Shown piece by piece: positions 49,859 through 61,800 of a stretch of DNA of 64,000 nt. The stretch is from Hoyosella subflava DQS3-9A1. GTDB taxonomy: Bacteria > Actinomycetota > Actinomycetes > Mycobacteriales > Mycobacteriaceae. A model generated the notes under the pieces. It made no database searches. It worked only from the letters and a program-made list of their open reading frames with translations, and had not been told where the DNA came from. The position numbers and the translations under genes were made by a program. The DNA lies in the NCBI RefSeq assembly GCF_000214175.1, contig NC_015564.1:4092001-4156000 (forward strand), written 5' to 3'. Position 1 is the stretch's first letter. The number at the start of each line of letters is the position of its first letter.

Positions 49859-52800
49859 TCAGTCTCCCTGCTGCAGGTAACGGCGCAGGATTGGCCCAAT
49901 CACGGCCAGCGCGTCGGGCTCCACCATCCGCTGATGCCGGACAGGCACATCGTAGACAGTCATCGCCGGCAGGTTCTCTTCCCACTCCTGCGGTGTCCGC
50001 ACTTTCCCGGCCGGATCGACAGTGTTGTCGGCCGCGAAGAACACTGTCTCACCAGCGAAGTCATGCGGCGTGAAGGAGCGCATGATGCGGGCGGCGTCAG
50101 CGAACCCGTTGTGTATCCGCTCCATGTACGCACCGGTGAGTCCGGTCGGCTGCCCGAACTCGGCGTCGATCAGCCCGACAGCGGACTCATAACTCAGTTC
50201 GGTGCCTTCAGGAACTTCCACGCCGAAGCTTCTGATGAGCTCAGCCATGTCAGGCACATCGGTATCTGCGGCCACGTAGCTGTCGAGCATCGCGAGCACA
50301 CCGACCTCGTCTCCATCGCTGCGGAGCTGAGCCGCCATCTCCTGTGCGATCACACCGCCGAGCGACCAGCCGAGAAGATGGTATGGCCCTTCCGGAGCCA
50401 GTGTGCGGATGTGATCGATGTATGTTGCCGCGAGTTCCTCAATGGATTGGGCAGGCTCCGCACCCGTGAGTGAAGGCAACTGCAGCCCGTAAACCGGGTG
50501 CTCCTCCGGGATGTGCTGCGTCAGGCCGGTGTATGCCCATGACAGTCCCACACCAGGATGCACGCAGAAGACCGGCGCTTTCCGGCCGTTCTGTCGCAGC
50601 CTGATGACGGGGGCAAGAAGCTGGCCGGCAAGCTCGCTCGGTGCGTCGTCCGGGTGTGAGAGTCGGTCAGCTAGCCCCGCTGGGGTCGGGTTGAGGAATA
50701 CCGCCTGAAGCCGGACCGACCGTCCCGTTTCCTTCTCCAACTCCGAGACCACGCGGGTGACACTCAGCGAATTTCCACCGAGGTCGAAGAAGCTGTCGTG
50801 GACGCTGATCTGGTCGACTCCAAGCACGCGAGCGAAGACAGCGACGACAGCCGCTTCATTGTCGTTGCGCGGACCGACGAACTCCTTCTTCAACCCGGCG
50901 AGGTCCGGCACCGGCAGCGCCTTGCGGTCCAGCTTGCCGACCGGGGTCAGCGGAATCTCGTCGATAAGCATGATCACCGAGGGCACCATGTAGCTAGGGA
51001 GGAACTCGCCGAGGTACGCGGCCAGTTCCGCAGGGGTGACCGCGTCACCCTCGTGCGGTACCGCATACGACACCAGGAGAGTTTCACCGGCTGGGCCGCT
51101 CACGCCAGCGGTGGTCGCGAAGCTGACGCGCGGGTGGCTCGCCAGCGCCGTATCGATCTCGCCAAGTTCGATGCGCAAGCCCCGGATCTTCACCTGGAAG
51201 TCCGAGCGGCCGACGAACTCGAGTTCGGGTTCCCCAGCGCGGTCGATCCAGCGAACCACGTCGCCGGTGCGGTACATCCGCTCACCGGGTGCGCCGAACG
51301 GGCTAGCCACGAAACGCTCACTAGTCAGCGCAAACCTGCCGTGATATCCACGCGCAAGAGCAGGGCCTGCGAGATAAAGTTCGCCAGCCACACCGGCAGG
51401 CAGCGGTTGCAGCCGGGCATCGAGCACCATCGCGGTGAAGCCGCGAGTAGTAGCGCCGATGGTGACAGCCGCACCAGCCGCCATGGGCGCGGAGATGCTG
51501 CTCATGATCGTTGTTTCCGTCGGGCCGTACGCATTCACCATGGCGCGCCCCGGGGCCCACCGCGCAACGAGTTCTGGTGGACACACGTCGCCCGCGACCA
51601 GGATCGAACGCAGTGTGCCGACCTCACCTTCGTCGACCGACGCGAGCACTGCAGGGGTAAAGAATGCATGGCTGATCCGCTGCTCACGCAGCAGTTCCGC
51701 CATAGGCGCACCGCCATAAACCTCGGGCGGCGCCACCACAAGCGTCGCCCCTCCGCAATAGGCCATCAGCATCTCGAAGATTGACGCATCAAAACTCGGT
51801 GACGCTGAATGCAGAACTCGAGATTCATGTGTGACCTGCAAATGATCGCGTTCTTCAGCCGCCAGGCTGGCCAGGCCGCGGTGCGTCACCGCCACGCCCT
51901 TCGGTTTACCTGTCGAACCTGACGTGTAGATCAGGTAAGCCGGGTTCGCCAAATGAAGCGGCCTGATGCGCTCGCTGTCGAGGACCGGCGTTGTGGCTTC
52001 CCGTCCCACGAGCCCAGCGAGGGTTTGGCTATCGAGCTCCAGCCACGGCAGCAGATCGGGCAGGGCGTGCTTGTGCGCGGAAACCGTCAGCCCCGCTACG
52101 GCACCTGAATCGGTGAGCATGTGCTCGATACGTTCCGACGGGTAGTTCGGATCCACGGGCACGAACGCGGCACCAGTCTTCGCTACCGCCCAGACAGCGA
52201 GCACGGATTCGATCGAGCGTGAAAGCCCCAGCGCGACTACACGCTCCGGGCCTGCACCCTGTGCGATCAGCACGCGGGCGAGCTGGCTAGACCGTTCGTC
52301 AAGCTCACGGTAGGACAGTGATGTATTCCCGAAGACCAGCGCTGGAGCATCCGGATTCTGGGTCGCGGCATCGTTGAGCAGGTCTGACAACAGTCGCGGG
52401 GTAAGCCCTTCAGGTCCACGCACTGGAGCGAAGCGCTCTCGTTCGCGTTCACTCAGCAGTCCGATCTCCCCCACCTTGACGGAGGGAGCAGCCGCGACTG
52501 CGGTCAGAATCTGCAGATACCGGTCGGCGAACTTGGCTACCGTTCCAGCGTCGAAAATGTCGGTGGCGTAGGTGAAGGCCGCCTCGAGATCGGTGTGAGC
52601 GCCGGTGGCTGAGCCGTCTCCACCGAGAATGAGTTCCAGATCGTACTTGGCGATCGATGTTTCGAAATCGAGGGCCTCAAGGTGCAGACCCTCGAGTTCA
52701 ATGCTCGGCCGTGAGATGTTCTGGAATTCGATCGTCGCCTGGAACAACGGTGAGTGCGCCGTTGAGCGCTCCGGGTTCAGGACCTCGACGAGCTGCTCAA

Positions 52801-55800
52801 ATGGAACATCCGCGTGACCGAATGCGGCAAGGTCGGTCTCTCGGGCATGGGCGAGCAGTTCGGCGAAAGTCTCTCCGCTGTCCACTTCGGTCCTCAGGAC
52901 CAAAGTGTTGACAAACATGCCGACGAGATCGTCGAGGGCAGCTTCACCACGTCCGGCGATCGGTGTACCTATCGCGATGTCGTTCATCCCGGAAAGGCGC
53001 GAAAGGAGCACAGCGAGAGCCGAATGCAGGACCATGAACAGCGTCGCACCTTGTTGGCGCGCCACCTGCTCGAGTTGTGCGTGCAATTCCGCTGGGATGA
53101 CAAACCGCACGTCCGCGCCGCGCATCGACTGCTGCGCGGGTCGGTGCCGGTCGGTGGGGAGCTCGAGTAGATCTGGAAGTCCCGTTAGCGACCTCTTCCA
53201 GTAGTCGATCTGAGTTGCGGCGAGACTGGCCGGATCAGTTTCGTCGCCGAGCAGGTCACGCTGCCACAGCGTGTAGTCCGCGTACTGGACCTTAAGCGGC
53301 GCCCAGTTCGGTGCCGCACCTGCTTTACGCGCGTGGTACGCCGTGACCACGTCCTTCGCGAGCGGCCCCATCGAGAACCCGTCCGCTGAAATGTGGTGCA
53401 CGACAACGAGCAGCACATGCTGCGTATCGGTGAGACGGAACAACCGCGCACGCAATGGCACCTCAGCGGCCACATCAAACCCTGCCGCAGCGAGACGCAC
53501 AATCCGCTGCCGCAGTTCCGTTTCGTCGCGTACTTGCTGGGGCGCAAGATCCGGAACGACGTGGTCTGCTGGCACCACCACCTGTGAAGGACCGTCGGCG
53601 CTGTCAGGGAAAACGGTACGCAGCGCTTCATGCCGTCCAATGACATCCCGCAGCGCCATCTCGAGCGCAGGCACACTCAACGTACCTGTGAGACGGACCG
53701 CGAGCGGAACATTGTATGCAGGTGATGCCGTGTCGAACTGGTTGATGAACCACATCCGCTGCTGCGCAAGCGAAACCGGGACATGCTCGGGCCGTGGGCG
53801 TGGTTCCAGGGCAGGCCGTGGTCCGCCGGGAGTTCCGGCGGCTTCCGCGCGTGCCGCAAGTTGATCTACCGATGGTGCATCGAACAGTTCGCGGACACCA
53901 AGGGACGTGCCGAGCGCCTCGTTGACCCGCGCGATAACTCGCGTGGCCACCAGCGAGTTTCCGCCAAGATCGAAGAAGCTCGCCGTCACGCTGACGCGGT
54001 CCGTGCCTAGCACTTCAGCGAAGACCCCAGCAACGATCTCCTCCACTACGTTGCGCGGGGGAACGTATTCCGGTTCCGGCAGCGCAACGTCAGGTGAGGG
54101 CAGCGCCGTGCGGTCGAGTTTGCCGACCGGCGTGCGCGGCACTTCGTCGATAGGAATGATCGCCGACGGGACCATGTGTGAAGGGAGCGACTGCCCCAGG
54201 AACTTCGTCACGTCCGCGGTGTCGATTCGCGCACCCTCGTTGGGTTGCACGTAAGAAACCAGCATCGCCTGACCATTCGGCCCCGTGTGGCCGATCGTCG
54301 CGGCAAATCCGATTGCCGGGTGGGAACGCAGCGCGGCGTCGATTTCCCCCAACTCGATGCGGAAGCCACGAATCTTCACCTGGAAGTCCGAGCGACCCAC
54401 GTAATCGATCTGCAATCCAGTGGACGTGCGGACCCAGCGCACAACGTCACCTGTCCGGTACATCCGGCCCCCGGGCGCGCCGAACGGATTAGCGATGAAC
54501 CGCTCCGCGGTAAGCCCCCGACGCTCGTGATACCCGCGTGTGAGCCCCTCACCTGAAACGTACAGTTCCCCGGACACGCCGACCGGTACGGGCTGCAACC
54601 TGGAATCGAGCACTACCGCGTGAGTGCCCCGGATTGGACCACCGATGAGTACGGGATCGCCCGCAGCAGCGGGCGGACTGATTGTGACCATGATCGTTGT
54701 CTCGGTCGGCCCGTACCCGTTGTATAGGTTCCGGCCCGGCGCCCAGACGTTGATGAGGTCGCTGGGTACGGGCTCGCCACCGACGCTGACATTCGAGAAG
54801 TGTTCGAGGCCTTCCGGATCCATCGAGCCGAGCGCGAGCGGAGTGATGAACGCGTGCGTGACCTTCTTGCTGCGGATGATCTCAGCCAATTCACTGCCGC
54901 CGTACACCGTGGGCGGGATGATCACCATCGTCGCGGCACTTCCGAACGCCTGCAGCAGTTCAAGCACTGACGCGTCGAAACTTGGCGACGAGAAATGCAT
55001 AACTCGCGCTTCCCTGCTGACCTGGAAATGCTCACGAGCCTCGATAGCGAAGTTCTCGAGGCCACGATGCGTCGACACGACGCCCTTGGGCTTGCCTGTC
55101 GAACCTGACGTGTAGATGACGTACGCGGCAGTATCAAGCGTGACCGCCGAAGCCCGTTCCGCTTGAGTCACCGGAGCGTCAGATCGCGCGGCGATGTCGT
55201 CAAGGCAGTCGGAGTCGTCGATGACGAGCCACGACACGTCGGAGGGAAGGCTGCTTGCGTGCGAACGCGTCGTCAGCCCCAGCACCACCCCCGAATCTGT
55301 GAGCATGTGCTCGATGCGGTCAGCCGGGTAAGTCGGGTCGATCGGCACATACGCACCGCCAGACTTCGTCACCCCCCAAATACCGAGTATGGATTCCAGT
55401 GACCGTGCAATACCCAGTGCGACGAACGTCTCCGGACCAACTCCGCGCTCGATGAGTACACGGGCGAGTTGATTGGAAAGCCGGTCGAGTTCGCGATAGG
55501 TGATTTCCCTGTCACCGTCGATGACCGCAACACCGTCAGGGTTCTGCGTCACCGCGTCAGCTAGGAGTTCCGGCAGCGGCAGAACCGTACGCCCTGGATC
55601 ACCGTGCACCGGGGCGAGGTCCTGCTTCTCGGATGCATCGAGCACCGTCAGTTGCGCGTATCGGCGTTCGGGGTGCGCTCCAATGTCGCGCAGCAGCTGC
55701 GCGTACCGGCTGATCATCGCCGTCATGTCGGCAACGCCGAACATCGACGGGAAGTACTTGAGCTTCACATGTAGCGCATCGTCTGTGTGCGCAACAAGGG

Positions 55801-58800
55801 TCACCGGATAATGCGCCGCGTCGGCACCGTCGAGGGCAGTGATCCGCATACCTGCGAAATCGGTGTCTGCGGTCGCGCCGGCAACGTCCACTGGATACGA
55901 CTCAAACACTGCAAGTGTGTCGAACGTGGACCCTGCGCCGACGACCCGCTGAATATCAGCAAGCTGAACGTAATGGTGATCGAGCAGTTCAGCCTGCTCT
56001 CCCTGGACACGCACGAGCAGTTCAGCGAGCGTCTCCCGGCTATCGAGCCGGATGCGCACGGGCAGCGTGTTGATGAACAAACCCACCATTTGTTCGACAC
56101 CGCTGATGGTAGGCGGACGGCCCGAGACGGTCGTCCCGAAAACCACGTCGTCACGCGACGTCATCGTGGCCAGCAGGATTCCCCATGCCGTCTGGATGAG
56201 AGTGTTCAGCGTGACGCCAAGATCGCGCGCAAGGACGGTCAGCTGCTCGGTTTCGGCCTTGGTGAAATCCGCGACAATGTCGGTGGACGTCACGTCCATC
56301 TGCCTGGCCCGATCGAGCGGCGCGATTGTCGTCGGTTCTTCCACACCGGCCAAGGCGCCCGCCCAGGCCTTCAGTGATTCTTGCGGGTTCTGCTGCTGCA
56401 GCCACGCCAGGTAATCGCGATACGAGCGGGACGGCGGCAGCGCAGATCCATCACCGTTCATCACGTACAGCGTGATGAGCTCTCGCAGCACCAGCGGCGT
56501 GGACCAGCCGTCGAGCAAGATGTGGTGGTTCGTGATGACGAAGCGATACTCGCCCGCTCCCAGGCTGACAAGCATGAACCTGATGAGCGGCGCCTCGCCC
56601 ATGTCGAATTGCTGCTCTTGGTCGGCTGTCAGAAGCTGCTGCAGCGCGCCGTCGAGGTCGCTCTCCCCACTGAGATCTGTCGCCGCGAACGGCACCTGCA
56701 GGTCATCAACCACCACCTGCACTGGATTTCCTGCACTATCCGCAGCGAATGCCACGCGCAGGTTGGGGTGCCGGTTAATCAGCGCTTGAGCCGATCGACG
56801 CATCCGTTCCGCGTCGACGACTCCCTTGAGGTGCAGCACAAGTTGCACCATGTAGGCGTCCACCGATTGCTCGGCAAGCACCGCATGGAAAAGCAGGCCG
56901 GACTGCAGGGGCGAGAGTGGCCACACATCATCGATGCCGTGGAAACGCGTTTCCAGCCTGTCAATCGTGTTCTGATCAACGTTGACGAGTTCCAGATCTG
57001 ACGGGGTGAACCCGCCAGCGTGCGGCTGCGCGGCGTGATTAGCGATCGCGGTGAGAGCGTCGCTCCATAGGCCAGCGAACTCGTCGACTTCCTCATGGGT
57101 GAGAAGACCCGTCGGGAAGCCGATCGTCGCGCGCAACACGGGGCCGTCTGCGGTCGCTGCTGTCACGGCGTTGATGTCGAGCGCGGCCATCGCGGCCATG
57201 TCTGGGTTCTGGGTGGCCGCGAGGTTTGATGTGTCCTCATCGTCGCCTACCGGCATCCAGCCGAGGGACCGAAGATCTTCCGGAAGGTCGCTCGTAGTGA
57301 AGCGGCCAAGATAGTTGAAGCTCACTTGGGGTCGCCGCAGCCTTCGCAGGTCTTCCGCCACTGCGGGGCTCAAGTACCGCAGTTGTCCGTAACCGATCCC
57401 CCGGTCCGGAATCGAGCGGAGCACCTCTTTGACCGCTTTAACCGCGGCACCGGCTGCTTCGCCGCCCGCAAACGCATCGTCAACCTCCGCGGCACTAAAG
57501 CTTCCGGAGCTTCCCGTGCCCCCGAGATCCAGGCGGACCGGGAAGATCGTGGTGAACCAGCCAACCGTCCGTGAGAGGTCGGCGCCTGGAACTGCTTCTT
57601 CTTCGCGGCCATGGCCTTCGAGACTGATCAGAGGCGCTGATGCGCCTTTCCATTTCGCCAGGGCCAGCGCCAGCCCGGCGAGCAGACCGTCGTTGACACC
57701 ACCATGGAAGACTTCCGGCACACGGGTCAGCAACTGGTCCGTGACCACAGTGGGCAGTTCTACCGTTATGCGCGCAACGGTCTCGTTGGTGTCAACCTGC
57801 GGATCGAACTCGCGTGAACCGATGAGAGCGTCCTCACCGCTGAGGAAGCGCTGCCACAGTGCGAATTCTGTTTCGCGTGCGCTGGCAAATTCTTTCAGCC
57901 CATGCGCCCAGCGGCGGAAAGAGGTCCCAACCGGGGCAAGTTGTGGCTCCTGACCCGACGCGATCTGACTCCATGCGGTTGCGAGATCAGGGACGAGGAC
58001 GCGCCACGACACACCGTCCACGGCGATATGGTGGATGGCCAACAGGATCCGGCCCGAGACACCGGCGCCCCCATCCAGCCACACCGCTTGCAGCATCACG
58101 CCCGCATCGGGGTCGAGCCGGTCCGCAGCGGAATCCAGGGCCGCCTCTGCCGCTCTAGTGAACTCAGGTGTTCCCGGTCCATGGTCCACGTGGACTCTGC
58201 TCACCAGCGCGGACGCATCCACGGAACCCGGCGCACCGACGCTCAGCTCCGAACCTGTGAGTCGCGCGCGCAACAGGTCGTGCCGATCGATGACCGCTTG
58301 CAGTGTGCGCGAAATCCCCGTTTCGTCGATGTTCGAGGGGAGGGTGAGCAGCGCAACCTGCGCATAACGGTTGTAGTTGCCGCCGCGTTCCCGCATCCAC
58401 TCCATCACCGGTGTCAGTGGGAGCCTGCCCACGCCACCGCCAGGAAGTTCGAGGAGCGATATGTGTTCAGCCTCACCGACGACCGTGGCGATCTGAGCGA
58501 GCGCAGCGACAGTCTTGAGGTTGAACACATCACGCGGCGACACCTGGATGCCCGCTGCTTTGGCCCTCGTAACGAGCTGGATGGACATGATCGAGTCGCC
58601 GCCCAGGGCGAAGAACGAGTCATCGACGCCCACCGACGGCAATCCCAGAACCTCAGCGAACACCGCCGCGAGTTTCTCTTCGACCGGAGTGGACGGCTCA
58701 CGCCCCTCCTGGACAAGCGCGCCGAAGTCCGGTGCTGGTAACGCACGCCGATCGAGTTTGCCGTTGGCGGTCAGCGGGAACGCATCGAGCACAACCACTG

Positions 58801-61800
58801 CCGACGGCACCATGTGTGCGGCGAGTGCGTCACCAAGTGCATCAAGGATTGCAGCGGGGGTCAGGTAACTGCCCGACTCGGGAACCACGTAGCCCACGAG
58901 TCGTTCTGATCCCGGCCCGGAATCAGAGCGCATGAGTACCACTGACTGAGCGACACCGGGGTATCGCAGCAGTTCCGCTTCAATCTCACCCAGTTCGATT
59001 CGGAAGCCGCGCAGCTGCACCTGGAAATCCGAGCGGCCCAGATACTCAAGCTGCCCGTCCCGGTTCCAGCGGGCCAAGTCACCAGAGCGGTACATGACTG
59101 CTCCAGGTTCGCCGTGCGGATCCGCGACGAACCGGCTCGCCGTCAAGTCTGGGCGACCGAGGTATCCACGGGACAGCTGCGGACCCGAAACGTACATTTC
59201 CCCGATCGTCCCCGGTGGCACGGGCCGCAACCGCTCGTCGAGCACCGCCACGCGAAGCCCTGGCAAGGCCTGGCCGATCACGGAGGCCGATGCGCTGGCC
59301 GCGAACTCCCGATCAAGTTCGAGATAACTGACATGCACGGTAGTTTCCGTGATGCCGTACATGTTGACCAGCCGCGGAGCATCGTCGGCATGGCGTGTGT
59401 ACCACCGATCGAGCTGCCCCAGGTCGAGCGCCTCACCACCAAAAATGATGTGGCGGAGCGCAAGAGAGCTGCCTTCAGAACCGGAGAGACGTTCGGCTTC
59501 AGCGAGCTGGTAGAACGCAGACGGCGTCTGGTTGAGAACCGTGACGCGTTCCCGCCGAAGGAGTTCGAGGAACTGTTCGGGGTTGCGAGCGGTGAAGTAA
59601 TCGACAACAACCAGCTTGCCGCCGTAGAGCAAGGGGCCCCAAAGTTCCCACACGGAGAAGTCGAACGCATACGAATGGAACATCGTCCACACGTCGTCCT
59701 CGGAAAAGCCGAACTTCTCGTCAGTGTTCGCCATCAGCGTCATGACTGTACGGTGCGGAACCGCGACGCCCTTGGGCTTTCCTGTCGACCCCGAAGTGTA
59801 GATGACGTACGCGACGTTATCCCAGCTCAGTGCAGCGATCCGGTCAGCGTCCGTGATTGGTTCAGCACTGTAGCCGGAAACCTCAGCGTCAGCATAAATG
59901 ACTGGCGCTGAGGTCGATGGCAGGAGAACTTCGTCCCGCGCGGTGGTCAGCACGGCAACGGGCGCGCCGTCGGAGAGCATGAACTCGATGCGGTCCGCGG
60001 GATACGTCAGATCCACCGGCAAATAACCAGCACCGGACTTGATCACGGCTAGCAGCGCGACAATCAGTTGTTCGTCCCGCGGCACAGCCACAGCAACCAA
60101 CTTTTCGGGTCCCGCGCCCGCCTCGATCAGACGGCGTGCCAGCCGGTTCGAGCGCTCGTCTAGCTCGCGGTACGTCAGGGTACGCAATCCGTCCGCTGCA
60201 GCGAATGTCACAGCTGGACGGTCGGCGAACTCCGCCGCCCGCTCCCGGAAGCGCACAGCCAGGCTCGCTTGCTCCACGTCCGCGCCAGGGTGGTTCCAGG
60301 CGGTGAGCATCTGCTGCTGTTCCGCCTCGGAGAGCAGCGCGATGTCACCGACGGAAATGACGGGTGTCGCAGCTACAGCGCGGAGAATGCGCAGGAAGCG
60401 TTCCCCGAATGTCCGCACCGTGGCTTCATCGAAAAGATCTGTGGCGTAAATAAAGCCGACGTGAATGCCAGCAGGATTGCCCGAACCGTCGCGTTCCTCA
60501 CGCACAGACAGCTGCAAATCGAACTTCGAGATGTGATCCTCGAATTCGACGGCGCTCACTGTCAGTTCAGGCAGTTCGAGCGAGGCCTCCGGGTTGTTCT
60601 GGAATTCCAGAAGAACTTGGAAGAGCGGCGCGTGCGACGTCGATCGCTCCGGACGAAGCACCTCGACGAGACGTTCGAAGGCGATATCCGCGTGAGTGAA
60701 TGCCCCAAGGTCTGTTTCGCGGATCGCGGCAAGAATGTCATCGAACGTGGCATCCTGGTCGATCTCGGTCCGCAACACAAGCGTGTTCACGAACATTCCC
60801 ACCACTGGGTCGAGCGCGGCCTCACCACGGCCCGCAATCGGTGTGCCGATAGCGATGTCGTCCTTACCTGACAGGCGAGCAACCAGCACTGCAAGTGCGG
60901 CGTGCATCACCATGAACATCGTCGAGTTCAGCTCGCGCGCAAGCACCGTGAGCTGCCGGTGCAGGTCTGCATCGACGCCGAAGCGCACCAGACCGCCGCG
61001 CTGCGACGCCGTGACCGGGCGTGGCCGATCAGCCGGTAGGTCGACCACATCTGGCAAGCCTGCCAGCGTAGCTTTCCAGTACTCCAACTGGCGCGCAGAG
61101 ACTGATTCCGGATCAGATTCCTCGCCGAGCAGCTCCCGCTGCCAGAGCGCGAAATCCGCGTACTGCACGGGAAGCGGAGCCCACTCGGGCTCCTGCCCCA
61201 GCAGCCTCGCTGAGTACGCAACCATGACGTCAGCCGCTAGCGGAGCCATCGAGAACCCGTCAGCTGCGATGTGATGCACAACGATAACGAGCACGTGCTC
61301 GCGGTCGTGCAAACGAAGTAAGCGGGCACGAACCGGTACCGCAGACGTCGCGTCAAATCCGCCGGACACGAAGTCCTGAATCCTCTCGATGAGCTCGGAC
61401 GCGTCGGCCGGGACCGGTGTCAGGTCGAAATTGACCTCACTGGCCGGAAGGATCACCTGGACAGGACCGTCGAGTGTTTCCGGGAACAATGTCCGCAGCG
61501 ACTCATGCCGGTCCAGCACGTCGCTGATCGCGCCTTCTAGGGCAGCCAGGTTCAGCCTGCCGGAAAGCCGGATCGCCATCGGTACGTTGTACGCCGGTGA
61601 GTCCGGATCGAACTGGTTGATGAACCACATGCGCTGCTGGGCAGGCGAAAGCGGGATTCGCGCAGGCCGTTCCGATTGGGTCCGTGCGCGGAGCTCGGGC
61701 CGGTCAGCCCCGCGCGCCCCGTACTGTTCGATTCGAGCGGCAAGCGACTCGACCGTGGGCGCTTCGAACAGATCCCGGACTCCGATGTGCGAACCGAACG

